DNA of 64,000 nucleotides, taken from contig NW_024881672.1 in assembly GCF_019059575.1 (NCBI RefSeq), forward strand, positions 310,001 to 374,000, written 5' to 3'. The notes below the pieces were generated by a model. The model was not told the DNA's origin. It made no database searches and was given only the letters and a program-made list of their open reading frames with translations. Position 1 is the first letter of the stretch, and the number at the start of each line of letters is the position of its first letter. A program made the position numbers and the translations under genes. The DNA is from Amphibalanus amphitrite (taxonomy: Eukaryota > Arthropoda > Thecostraca > Balanomorpha > Balanidae). This document shows, piece after piece, positions 32,169-42,653 of the stretch.

Positions 32169-33201
32169 TTAACACGCGCACTGCAGCGGGTCTGAGCCGA
32201 ACACGAACTGCAGGGGGGGGGGGGGTTGAAAACAACCCCCCCCCTGAGATCTCGAAAACGGCGCAACGTAGCGACAAACGGTAAACGGCGTTAGATAGGT
32301 GGAGATGTTATTTAGAGGAAATACTAGGTCATTTTTGTCTCAGGTCAAAAACGAGGTCACCAGAGGTCACCGAAGACAAAATGTTACGATTTTCACAACA
32401 GGAATTTCGCGGTAGTTTTTCTTGAATAACTTGTCTTGCACACAAGATAGAGGATCGATTCGAACACCATCGTTCTTAGCTCGTCAAGGCGCATCGAATG
32501 ATATATAATATGACCTCGAAAGGTCAAGTTGAAAATTTGACCTCAGGTCAAGGTCATGACCTGACTGAAATAGGTCATGTTGCATATCATTCGATCCGCA
32601 TTGACGAGAAAAACACGATAAACGTCGAACGGAGTCTCTATCTCTATTCAATCTCAAGTTATTGAAGAAAAACCGCTGGTGACCTCAGGTGACCTAAGAT
32701 GACCTGGAGATCACCTTCCAAAGGTCACAAGTGATATGTTTCGGTGAAATCACCAACAGGGACCTGTAATACTATGAACCTGAGCGTATTAAAGTCATAG
32801 GATGGCATTCAGAGTAAGTTGAAATTTCTCCCATTGACTTATAATGAGCCGGTCGCAAAAATGACCTGACCTTAGGTCATCGATATAAAAATTCCGAGAT
32901 ATACAAGTTGTAGCTCGTGATGACTTTACTATTTCCTGTGGGTTTCAAGATCATATCTCAACAACTGTGGGCTTGGTGGGATTGCAAACTTCGAAATTTA
33001 CGTTTCGAGGTAGGGTCACTTGACCTGACCTGGTGACCTGACCATAGGTCACCTGGGGTCAAAATTTTTACTCAAGGTGTGCAAAAGTTGGGAGAACAGG
33101 TATGCAAAATTTGGTGGCGCTGCGCGCCGCCGTTTTCTCGCGATTTGCGAAAAACCACAGGAGGGGGGTTGAAAACACCCCCCCTGCAGTGCGCGTGTTA
33201 A
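32169..33201. mobile_element. TTAA-bounded non-coding element, copy 2 (AGGTCA family)
   Basis: The ends are a perfect 18-bp inverted repeat, TTAACACGCGCACTGCAG, at 32169 and in reverse complement ending at 33201. Inside each end lies a hairpin built from a G run, TTGAAAACA and a C run (32213-32247 and 33165-33186). The interior holds about twenty AGGTCA or TGACCT words in both orientations, often two or three in a row, and no ORF of note. A stretch at 33096-33139 matches 4713-4757 of copy 1. The three copies are too diverged for recent activity. Confidence 0.75.
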
Positions 33202-33475
33202 TAAATCACAAAATACCTTCTTTTTCAAATAAAATGCAATATATCTTATGACCTTTAAGTCTAGTGATGTGTCAACATTGTCGCTAGACATTAACCGATT
33301 GATAATTGTATGATAATCGATAATTTTTTACGCGATTCACGTGATGATAGCTTGCCAGCTGAATTCTAATTTTCTTTTTATCCAGGGAATAAATCATGGG
33401 CCGATCTGAGAAACTTTTTGAAGGTGGCAGTCTTCCTTTAATAGACATATTTTGATGCCATTCATATTTTCGCAG
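33202..33475. other. AT-rich spacer, probably intron of the CMC gene
   Basis: Ends in a pyrimidine-rich ATATTTTCGCAG acceptor at 33475. Confidence 0.4.
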
Positions 33476-33735
33476 GTCCAAAGTGACCATCTCGCAGCAG
33501 AGGCCGATGACAGCAACAGCCCGAGCGAGTCAGCTGACCATCTCGCAGCAGAGGATCACGATGACAGCAACAGCTCGAGCGAGTTAGCTGACCATCTCGC
33601 AGCAGAGGCCGATCACGATGACAGCAACAGCTCGAGCGAGTCAGCTGACCATCTCGCAGCAGAGGATCACGATGACAGCAACAGCTCGAGCGAGTTAGCT
33701 GACCATCTCGCAGCAGAGGCCGATCGCGATAACAG
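33476..33735 (+). pseudogene. CMC transposon gene, acidic-repeat exon (left part)
   Basis: After the acceptor the frame reads repeats of DHLAAEADRDDSNSSSESA, a 19-residue, 57-bp unit in slightly shortened forms (51, 54 and 57 bp). Five starts are seen before the sequence changes abruptly at a CR1 tail. The same repeat resumes at 36991, so this is one exon split by the CR1 insertion. The repeats form an Asp/Ser/Glu-rich, presumably disordered linker. Confidence 0.65.
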
Positions 33736-33873
33736 ATACAGATACAGATACAGATGTATTCAAAAGAAATCCATACAATATGGCTTTTCATTCTTCTACG
33801 TCAGTTACAATGCGGACACAATGAGGACACATTTACACTAAACACACAAACCCATCATACATACACCAACTGA

Positions 33874-34315
33874 TCACAGCGCGCCAGCCGATCCCACGAG
33901 CCGCCTGACAGTACGGCGGAACCCAGGCTCGCCGGGAACAGCCTGCACACTGTTCAGTAACCTCACTCCCCGAAAACACATTCTCCTCCTTCCAGCTTCG
34001 GTACGAATGTTGGGGCATGTGATTAGCCCCGACTGTCGTGTTGCGTGGGCATGCCTTTGGTCCGCTCTCGGTCCAATGGTGTTGTACAGGTACTCAGGCT
34101 GTCCCGTCTCAATTATACGCGCTAGCGCACACACAGTGTGGTAGGCAGCAAGCTGCTCTGCGTTCAGCCAGCGGAGCTCCTGCAGCGCCCCGCTGACATG
34201 GTCAAAGCGTCGTTTGCCCGTCACGACACGAACACAAAAGTGAACAACTTTCTGAATCCGGCCGAGCTGGGTCACACCACATGTGCCGTACACGGACAGG
34301 CAATATCGCACCACT
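33874..34315 (-). pseudogene. CR1-like LINE protein, C-terminal part
   Basis: VVRYCLSVYGTCGVTQLGRI then FDHVSGALQELRWLNAEQLA match the post-RT C-terminal region of CR1-like LINEs (the SVYG...L-K-QN and LGWL motifs). The frame is open to the stop at 33874. It is separated from the RT part only by the 34316-35667 element. Confidence 0.75.
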
Positions 34316-35667
34316 CACGGTTCGTCGGAAGGTCATCTCAGGCTCAAAAGAAACGGTATATACCATTCGAAAGCCGACGGTGAGCTGAATCCAAAAATGT
34401 AATTTTTATCAAAATCGATCGATGGCCTTTTTTGAAAATTGCGTTTTTGTAAAAACTTAATAATCTTTTATTTAACGGGCTGTCCCGGACATTCTTGAAA
34501 ACATAAACAGGTATTTTTTAGTTCCAGTGAAAGCTAAACGCCAAAAGAACAATATTTAGCGAAGCAATATTTCCAAACATTAATATGCGTCTCCCACAGC
34601 CGACAATAAGGCGCAATCACACAGCTCAGTGTCACGATAGACCAAAGTCAGCCACACAGAAGCGTGAAATGACCCTTATCGACTCGCAGACCCGGCGCTC
34701 TCGGCCCGCCTGACCGGTCACGGAAAGAACGTTCGGCTCTCGTTCTACTAAACAAATGTCATATTTGTCACTTTAACTGTCCACATCGCTATTAAAGTTA
34801 TTCAGGATACCTGTGAAGAAAATTCATTGTTCTGCTTGATTTACAACATGCTTTAATTTACGTTTTTCTTATACATGTTTTGTTCCATCCAGCTGCGATC
34901 AGTGCCCGCGCAGGGGAAGTGAGCGGGGTTTCACTGTCACAGGCTGTACTGGTGACAGCTGCTCGGCCGTGCGACCGGTCAAAGGTTACCCTACCCCGCC
35001 GGGCGCTACCCCCACTCCACCCGAGCTGAGGCCGGTGCAACCTCTGACATTTCAGCGCGGCCAATTTTCCTTATATGGGCATGATACCAAGCTCAACTGA
35101 GCAAAGTAGACATGAACAAATGCAAATTAATGCATGATGTGAAGATGACAGAACAATGAATTTTCTTCACAGGTATCCTGAATCACTTTAATGGCGATGT
35201 GGACAGTTAAACTGACAAATATGACATTTGTTTAGTAGAACGAGAGCCGAACGTCCTTTCCGTGGCCGGTCAGGCGGGCCGAGAGCGCCCGGTCTGCGAG
35301 TCGATAAGGGTCATTTCACGCTTCTGTGTGGCTGACTTTGGTCCATCGTGACACTGAGCTGTGTGATTGCGCCTTATTGTCGGCTGTGGGAGACGCATAT
35401 TAATGATTGGAAATATTGCTTCGCTAAATATTGTTCTTTTGGCGTTCAGCTTTCATTGGAACTCAAAAATACATGTTTATGTTTCCAAGAATGTCCGGGA
35501 CAGCCCGTTGAATGAAAGATTATTAAGTTTTTACAAAAACGCAATTTTCAAAAAAGGCCATCGATCGATTTTGATAAAAATTACATTTTTGGATTCAGCT
35601 CACCGTCAGCTTTCGAATGGTATATATCGTTTCTTTTGAGCCTGAGATGACCTTCCGACGAACCGTG
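34316..35667. mobile_element. 1.35-kb inverted-repeat element with 4-bp target duplication
   Basis: Arms of about 519 bp (34316-34834 and 35149-35667) are near-perfect reverse complements that start CACGGTTCGTCGG. CACT occurs on both sides (34312-34315 and 35668-35671). Ignoring the element and one CACT, the LINE frame is continuous (ATG-TCA-GTG then GTG-CGA), which confirms the ends. The central 314 bp has no ORF. CAC termini with 4-bp duplications recall the Chapaev branch of CMC elements. That assignment is an inference without a transposase. Confidence 0.85.
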
Positions 35668-35671
35668 CACT

Positions 35672-36988
35672 GACATCGCCAGCGCCTCCACAATCACCTT
35701 CAATGTCTGTTTCGGTAGCACGTGACGCGCATGTGACAGCCCTATCAGAATACCCGTACATTTCCGTGAGATGTATGTCACGTGAGCCTCAAAATTGAGG
35801 TGACGGTCAATGTACACACCGAGGTTCTTGACCTCTCTCGAGTCGGTAACCATGTCCCCGCAAAAACGGACAACGACAGGCGGCAGTGTTCGGAGCATTG
35901 CAGGCGTTCCGAGCACGATCATCTGTGTCTTTTTAGTGTTCAGTTTCATGCCGTTGTGGCAAAACCAGTCATACACATGACACAGTGCGTCCTCCATGCT
36001 ACCGATAAGCCTCTGGATATCGCATTTACGGCCGGACACTAGGAGCTGCGTATCATCGGCGTACTGCACTATTGTGACGTCACTGGACAGCCTCAGGCTC
36101 AAATCATTTGCAAAAAGCATATAGAGGATACAGCTGAGCGCTCCTCCCTGGAATACTCCTATGCTGTTCATTCGAGTGCGAGACAATAAATGATGCCCTC
36201 CGGTCGACTGCACGCGGACCTGCTGCGTGTGGCCGGACAGATAGCTACGAAACCACTCAGTGTCGATTCCGTAGAGGGCAAGCTTAGCCAGCAGCTTAGC
36301 ATGTGACACCACATCAAAACATTTCGAAAGATCTAGCAGTACTAGTATCGATATGTCGCCCCTGTCCATAGCATACAACACTCTATCGGTAATGACATGA
36401 AGTGCTGTCTCGGTTGAACGATGCCTGCGATAGCCGTGCTGGGCATCTGCTAGAAGTGCGTGCTGCTCTAAATACCCAGACAGCTGGCCCTGCACGACAC
36501 GCTCTACCACCTTCATAACGGCAGGGAGTAAAGAAATGGGTCTCGTGTCAGACGGGTCGCGCGATAACATATTACCCTTCGGGATGGGTGTCACGAGAGC
36601 ATGTTTCCATTCACTGGGGACTGTTCCGGTTACAAGACTGGAGTTCACCACGTCAAGCAGCGCGTGGCCCATCCCGTTAAAGCACCTCTGCAGCATGTAA
36701 ACACTGATGCCGTCGAGTCCGGTAGAGCTGGAGGACTTCATAGTTAACAGCGCCGAGTAGAGTTCGTCCATGCTGACAGGTCCGACACGGAAACTGCACG
36801 TTAGTACTCGAGGGAGTACCGTAGTCACGGGCGCCGCGGGCGCAGGTACGCCGGCAGCTGTGCGCGGCCCGATAGTCGCATAATAGTCGTTCAGTGCGTC
36901 CGGTGTGATGTTCGGCACGGCGCACTGCTGCTGCTTCCGACCGATCACTGGCCGCAGCACTCTCCACAGCGCAGCTCGGCCGCCCCGC
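35672..36988 (-). pseudogene. CR1-like LINE reverse transcriptase
   Basis: All central RT motifs are in one open frame: TPIPKG, DTRPISLLPAVMKVVERVVQ, HGYRRHRSTETALHVITD, LLDLSKCFDVVSHAKLL (first Asp), GVFQGGALSCILYMLFANDL and VQYADDTQLLVSG (the YADD box), then NTKKTQMIVLG. It is 5'-truncated, lacking the endonuclease. Apart from the inserted element, no stop interrupts RT or the C-terminal part, so the insertion is fairly young. Confidence 0.8.
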
Positions 36989-36990
36989 GC

Positions 36991-39700
36991 CAGCAACAGC
37001 CCGAGCGAGTCAGCTGACCATCTCGCAGCAGAGGCCGATCGCGATGACAGCAACAGCTCGAGCGAGTCAGCTGACCATCTCGCAGCAGAGGCCGATCGCG
37101 ATGACAGCAACAGCTCGAGTGAGTCAGCTGACCATCTCGCAGCAGAGGCCGATCGCGATGACAGCAACAGCCCGAGCGAGTCAGCTGACCATCTCGCAGC
37201 ACAGGCCGATCGCGATGACAGCAACAGCTCGAGCGAGTCAGCTGACCATCTCGCAGCAGAGGCCGGATGTAGTGCAAGTGGCAGTGTAAGTAAAAGTAAA
37301 ACACTAAATATTTTGACAGGGTACCTTTGGCGGTTCGGCTGTCACATTTACACAGCAGTGGCAAGGTCATTTAGTCATAAATATGGTGTAACTAACACTA
37401 CACTTCGTAAGTGTTTTACTTTCTCATTGCAGAATGGCATCAATATGTTCTTGGAACTAACAACTTTGTTCTTTGTTTTGCAGCCGCACGCCTCTACAGC
37501 TGAGTCTGGGGCCTTTGTGAATGAAGCCGTCGACACCAGTTCCGGGCTTTCTTCAACTTCCATTCTAAGTCTCATACTGAGCTTTGGCCTTCGCCACGGT
37601 CTATCAAACTGTGGGATGGGAGACATGCTGGATTTACTGGGTCTCTTATCGAGCAGCGGGGATGATCTGCCTTCCTCCAAGTACCACTTATTTAAGGAAC
37701 TAAGTAACCTGGAGGAGAGATATGAGGTGCACTATTTTTGCATGAGCATGGGATGCCGTGCCTACATATCTGAGCACACAACAGAGTGCCCGGAATGTGG
37801 CACACGTTTTAGCTCCAAGGCGGCCAAAAAGGCGGGTAACTACTTTGTCTACATTCCGATAGCAGATATCAGGGATCTTCTCGAATCTGGCATCATACAA
37901 CGCAACATGCTGCCTGTGAGCTCATCAGGTATTACGGATGTAGTAAGTGGCAGCATATTCCAAAACAATCCCGTCCTACGCCAAAATCTGAGTGCCCTGT
38001 CAGTCACATGGAATTTCGATGGCGTGCCTATCCACAAGTCTTCGAATGCTTCTGTGTGGCCCATCCTGGCGACAATCAACGAGTTGACTCCGAAAGCAAG
38101 GAAGGAGCATATGTTGATGCTCGGGGTGTGGTGTGGACCTACGAAGCCTCTATGGTCAACATTTTCCACGCCTTTTGTGAAAGATCTCCTGGTAGTGAGC
38201 ACTGAAGGCATCACTTGGGTCGATTCCACAGGACAAACTCAGAACACAAAGGTCATTCCATTGCTGGTAGTCTGCGATGCTCCTGCTAGATGCATGGTGC
38301 AGGCATTGCAGCAGTTCAATGGTGAACATGGATGCACATGGTGCATTCAAAAAGGCACTGTGGTTCAACGTGGTAACGGGACCACTCGCAGTTACCCGTA
38401 CGAGCCAGATGTGGCTGTCAGGACGCACTCCAGCATCATGCGTGACGCCAGAGTAGCACTAGAAACGGGTGCAGATCATCACCATGGCGTGACTGGACTC
38501 TCGAGCATGTTCGCGCTCTCGTCGTCCCCAGCAATCAAGCTGGATATGGTGGGAGGATTCATAGCTGACTATATGCACATCGTCCTTCTAGGTGTGACCA
38601 GGCAGTTGATGAATCTGTGGCTCGATCCTGCCGAAACTGAAAAGGACTTCTCACTTCGCCCTCATGTGCCGGTGCTGGACGCGCAGCTAGTCCAGATTCG
38701 CCCTCCTGACTGCGTGTCTCGCCTCCCGCGTCCTGTCAGCCAGTCGTGTCGCTGGAAAGCGTCCGAGTGGCGAAACTGGCTACTGTTCTACAGCCTGCCA
38801 CTGCTTGGAGGCATTCTGCCCGGCAGATACCTCAAGCACTGGATGCTTCTGGTCGGTGCCATCTATCTCCTCCTGCAGCCAGACGTTTCAGGTAGCTGTC
38901 TGTCAGCAGAGAGGAGTCTGAGGATGTTTGTATGTCAGTTTGCCGGCCTCTATGGCGTAGAGCATATGACGTACAACGTGCACTGCCTGCTCCATCTTGT
39001 TCCCACTGTCCGACGATGTGGACCGCTATGGGCGTGCTCCATGTTCGTTTTAGAAAGCTTCAACCAAAAAATCATTAAATTCTGCACAGGTCCCACACAT
39101 GTACCTCTACAGGTGGCCAAGACCTTCCTTGCTCTCACCATGACCAAGGCCAGTCGTGAGCGGCGTGGAAGTGATTTCATGTCAGCGGAGGAAGAGCGGG
39201 CAGACGGGCTCATCGAAAAGTGGCTCCACCGGGAAAAATCCCTGAAAACAGTGTCCCGGTCGATAGACGGCGTCGTCGGCATTGGCGCATCAAAAACACG
39301 CAGCGCTTCAAAGCGAGAAGACCGCTTGCTCGGCCTATATGGTTGCAGTGGCAGACATGTGGAGGCTTACGACAGGGTGCTTTGCTCCGGCGAGGTAGTC
39401 TGCCACAGTCGGTATGGCACCAACAAAAAAAGAAACAACTACACAGTAGATACGAGTCATGGCATCGTCGTCGTCGAGAGCATCCTGTTTGTTGACGGCA
39501 GTTGTTTTATTTTCGGCTTTCGCTGTGAGGAGCTAGCGCAACCGTTTAACACTGTTCCTCATCTACGTCTAGTGCGCAAGACAGATTCATTGCTCCTCAT
39601 CGTGCCGTCAGAGGTAAGGCAGGTGTGCGTCGTGGTAGAGTGCGCTGATTCACAGTCGTTCTTCTGCTCTGTACGGCCAAATCAAATCGAGACTGATTAG
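36991..39700 (+). CDS. CMC (EnSpm-like, Transposase_21-type) transposase
   Basis: The frame is open from the acidic 19-residue repeats (five units, to about 37265) to the stop at 39698-39700. A likely intron lies at about 37287-37483 (GTAAGT, then TTTTGCAG). A zinc-ribbon-like CMSMGCRA...CPECG follows. The transposase core has TWNFDGVPIHKSSNASVWPI (first acidic site), IPLLVVCDAPARCMVQALQQ (second), a CTWC pair, and KLDMVGGFIADYMHIVLLGV. EWRNWLLFYSLPLLGGILP and GPLWACSMFVLESFNQKIIK, in the C-terminal half, are hallmarks of arthropod EnSpm/CMC transposases. Terminal inverted repeats were not located. The protein would bind its element's ends and cut DNA in the nucleus. The 5' part is broken by the CR1 insertion, so the element is probably dead. 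Confidence 0.75.
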
Positions 39701-39864
39701 AGTTGTTGATGCAAGTCGTTATTGCATCTGTCCTCTAGGAGCCCCAGGTCCTTCACAGTTCCGACAAAGAGGATGTCATCTGCGAAGGTGGGCAGATGGA
39801 TATTCTGTGGGAGCGCCATGTTCGCGATTGGAGAAGTAGCTATCAGGGTTCGTGAACTTTTGGT
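39701..39864. other. 3' flank of CMC gene, no feature seen
   Basis: Short stretch without a recognised motif or AATAAA. Confidence 0.4.
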
Positions 39865-40350
39865 AATTCACAGTTCAAATTTCAATCGACTTTGGCTTCA
39901 ATTCAGTTCAGTTCAGTTCACTGCCTCAGAAATGCTTTGAAAGTTCAGTTCAGTTCATTTCAATCTGTTCCCCGAAAGAGCCAAAGTTCAGTTCAGTTCA
40001 TAGTTTACATAGTTCACTTCAGTTCACCGGAAAAGTTCGTTGAAAATAGAAGGCTTCTATGTCTTCTCTAACCAGTGCTGCGGAGTCAGAGTCGAACACG
40101 AAGTCGGCCGGAGTAGGAGTCGGTACTCCGCAGGGCAGAACTGCGAAGGTATAGCTTTTCGGATACCATCTTTTTTCGAGGCGCGATTTGTTAAAAAAAT
40201 CAGCTCAATTCAGTTCAAACAGTAAAATGAACAGTTCCGTTCAGTTCACCTGCGTTTCGTGTTGACGGACAGTTCAGTTCAGTTCACAGTGAACGACGTC
40301 AAGTGCTTCGTTCAGTTCAAAGAAGTTCAGTTCACTCAGTTCAGTTCATG
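39865..40350. repeat. Short-word array: GTTCA / AGTTCAGTTCA
   Basis: GTTCA-based words such as CAGTTCAGTTCAGTTCA occur some thirty times over about 480 bp in clusters separated by ordinary sequence (40050-40180). It is not a strict tandem array. Confidence 0.75.
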
Positions 40351-41100
40351 AACTGTTCTGGCTCTGGTAGCTATAGTCGTTGAAGCACACGGGTGAAAGA
40401 GGGGATCCTTGCGGCAGATCCACCATCGCATCAGTCAGCTCAGAGAGCCGCCGGCCACATTTCCAAGCGCAGCGCCGACTTTGGAGAGCTGCCAGAATCC
40501 AGCGAACGAAGTACGGGTCGACCTCACCAGTGCCGGTAGAGACACGATGTTTTATGAATCTTGCAGAGCGAGACTCGCCACCAGCATTTGCTCCATTGAC
40601 TCGAATGCTTCAGACACGAGAAGTACATGCTGACCGACATTGAGCCATGTGTGAAAAACGTCATTGCGGCTAGCGATGGTTAGAATGCTTGAGAGGGGTA
40701 TTGAAGTATGTATGTGTGTACAGCAGCAAATAACTTTCGTTCTTAGTGTTGAATTTATATAGTCAAGTATCGTCTCTTGGTGTACATGCAGAAAAGTGCT
40801 AGAACTTATTGAGTTACCTGTAATAGTTACGTAGCTGTGGCGAGTTTTCTCACTTCTGTTTGTGTATTTGGTAGCTGTTTGTTTTTTATGTATATGCACG
40901 AGTATGTTTGCAGTGTGCACGAAACGTAAGTTAGCGGTCATAAGTTCCTTAATGTGTGTTAGGAAGAATCCATCTTTTTTTTACCACGGAACATGTTTTC
41001 GTTATACCTGACTAAATGTGGGCCACCCTAAGAGCGTTTTCCGAAATTCATGCCAGTTGCGACATCACAAAGTGTTCGGCAATGCATCTTCAACATGGCT
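40351..41100. other. No gene recognised
   Basis: Short ORFs on both strands only. Confidence 0.5.
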
Positions 41101-41109
41101 ATGTAAAAA

Positions 41110-41643
41110 AAAATAAAAACACATAGATCACATAGGCTACGCGAAGTCTTTACAGATCAGCCTATGGTAGCATACAAACGAGGTAGGAACCTACGTGACA
41201 TTTTAGTACATGCAAAGATTAGGCGTATTGTTTCAAACAAGGGCGATAGCAAACCAGAGAGCTGCGGCAATCAGTGTGTCATTTGCAGACGGATGTACTC
41301 AGGCAGTGATCGTGTGAGGGGACCGGGGGAGGGGCGCGTGACGACGTACGATAGGACGATAGGGTGTAAAAGTGCAAATGTTATTTACGGAATATGGTGT
41401 AATGTATGTCAGTGCGTGTGCTACGTGGGAGAGACAGGTGGAAATCTGTGTGGCCGTATACAGAACCACTTATCATCCGTGCGGGTGAGCAACCCGACCG
41501 TGGCGCTTTTGAATCGTTCCTCTATCTTTTCGGGAAGAGAAGTTGTCGCAGAAAAAAAAAACTACTGCGAAATATACGTTGTGAAACCCCGGCAGTGCGA
41601 ATGTGTCTCAGACCCCCGGCAGTGCGAGGGATATAGTTTGTGA
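41110..41643 (+). pseudogene. Penelope-like element: GIY-YIG endonuclease end
   Basis: MVAYKRGRNLRDILVHAKI is the linker that follows the RT in Penelope-like elements. Then come a paired-cysteine site (CGNQCVICRRM), ANVIYGIWCNVCQ and CYVGETGGNLCGRIQNHL, the GIY-YIG core with the downstream Arg and the conserved Cys pair of PLE endonucleases. The frame is open to a stop at 41641-41643, although the last 40 residues look repetitive (RQCECVSDPRQCEGY). The RT is missing. Confidence 0.7.
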
Positions 41644-41718
41644 CTTATCTGTATTTAATCGCAAGTTATTCCGGAAAGCCTGTGTGTGACCTGTCATGAC
41701 ATAGACTGTATCTCTCAG

Positions 41719-41758
41719 CCGTAGTTACGTGACCCGCCGCTAGTGGAGCTGGTGGCGG
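41719..41758 (+). repeat. 40-bp direct repeat, left (Ngaro-like element)
   Basis: CCGTAGTTACGTGACCCGCC and the next 20 bases are identical at 45688-45727. The pair brackets gag, RT and recombinase ORFs. Confidence 0.9.
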
Positions 41759-41856
41759 GTCAGTCTGACCCGCCCCAGCAGTGCGTGCTCGCCCTTCGCG
41801 CAGCTCGGGCGCTCCCCGGTCGCCGGTATTAGAGGCGGTGTGGGACTCCGTGTCCA

Positions 41857-42645
41857 GTGATGGAAGAGCTGAGTACGGCTATCCGTGCCCTGTCAGACAG
41901 GTTCACTGTGATTGAGGCGTCAGTGAGTGCAATCAACGACCGCCTTGAAGAGCCCAACGCCGGTCGTCGGCACGTGGCTCAACCAGAACAGGCTGTTGAG
42001 CCGACTGAACCCGTGAGTACAGAGGGGTTCGACTTTGGATCCTACAGTGATCTCCAGGCAGAACTAAAGACTGTTCGTGAAGGAGTGGCCAAGATCAAGT
42101 TACCGCAGGACTTGGTCGTTGGAGATTCCCGCGCCGGCGTGGGGAAGAACGACCTGCCGCGTTTTCAGGTGATTCAAAGGTGCGCGAGGTTCCAGGAAAC
42201 CGTTCTTAAGGTTTTGTCAACCGCTTCTGCTACGGATCCTGTGATAAACCAACTCACTATAGTCGCGTTAGCCCAAACCCGTTACTTACAAGAAGAATAT
42301 ACCAACTTGCTTGTCTCAAATCAGTTCGACGATACGACCGCTCAGCTTTTCAAGACTCTGCAACAAAACCCGGCGGCTTTCCCGCCTGGCGCGGTGGAAA
42401 ACCTTCAGCGGGCGGTGACGATCGCCGGGGCGCGGCAGCAGTCACGCCAGGTCAGTCACGTGCCCGACCGTGCCCGCTGGCGCGGTCCGCCGCCGGCGGC
42501 CGTGCGGTTCGGCGCGGGCCCAGCGTCGGCTGATTGGAGGAGCCGCGGTCGACCCGGCCCGGGCTACCCGCAGCCGTCACGTGACCTGTCCCGGCCCGGT
42601 CAGCTGCAGCACGGAGCGGGGCCGGGGCCGCACGCCGCTGAGTGA
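41857..42645 (+). CDS. Ngaro-like retroelement gag-like ORF
   Basis: The 262-residue ORF starts MEELSTAIRALSDRFTVIEA, a predicted coiled coil, and has an alpha-helical middle (NQLTIVALAQTRYLQEEY) and a Pro/Gly/Arg-rich basic tail likely to bind nucleic acid. No zinc knuckle is present, as is common in tyrosine-recombinase retroelements. The stop TGA at 42643-42645 lies 8 bases before the next ATG, so translation of the second ORF may depend on reinitiation or frameshifting. Confidence 0.6.
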   Translation: MMEELSTAIRALSDRFTVIEASVSAINDRLEEPNAGRRHVAQPEQAVEPTEPVSTEGFDFGSYSDLQAELKTVREGVAKIKLPQDLVVGDSRAGVGKNDLPRFQVIQRCARFQETVLKVLSTASATDPVINQLTIVALAQTRYLQEEYTNLLVSNQFDDTTAQLFKTLQQNPAAFPPGAVENLQRAVTIAGARQQSRQVSHVPDRARWRGPPPAAVRFGAGPASADWRSRGRPGPGYPQPSRDLSRPGQLQHGAGPGPHAAE

Positions 42646-42653
42646 CGGGAACC

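Larger units (their letters stand above)
33736..36990 (-). mobile_element. CR1-like LINE, 5'-truncated, inserted in the CMC gene
   Basis: On the minus strand the 3' end carries a (TGTATC)n tail (33733-33762), typical of CR1-like elements. The coding part runs from about 36988 to the stop at 33874 and is interrupted by an inverted-repeat element at 34316-35667. About 1.9 kb is LINE sequence proper. The 5' end joins the acidic repeat directly at about 36990, without an obvious target duplication. Confidence 0.75.

Noticed and set aside
22830-33735. Possible CRISPR-like array in the repeat-rich parts
   Set aside because: Repeats are either telomere-like, coding minisatellite or irregular words. 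There are no equal spacers, and the DNA is clearly eukaryotic.
36945-37370. Minus-strand ORF with repeated RDGQLTRSSCCCHRD text
   Set aside because: It is the antisense of the acidic 57-bp repeats, which read sensibly only on the plus strand.
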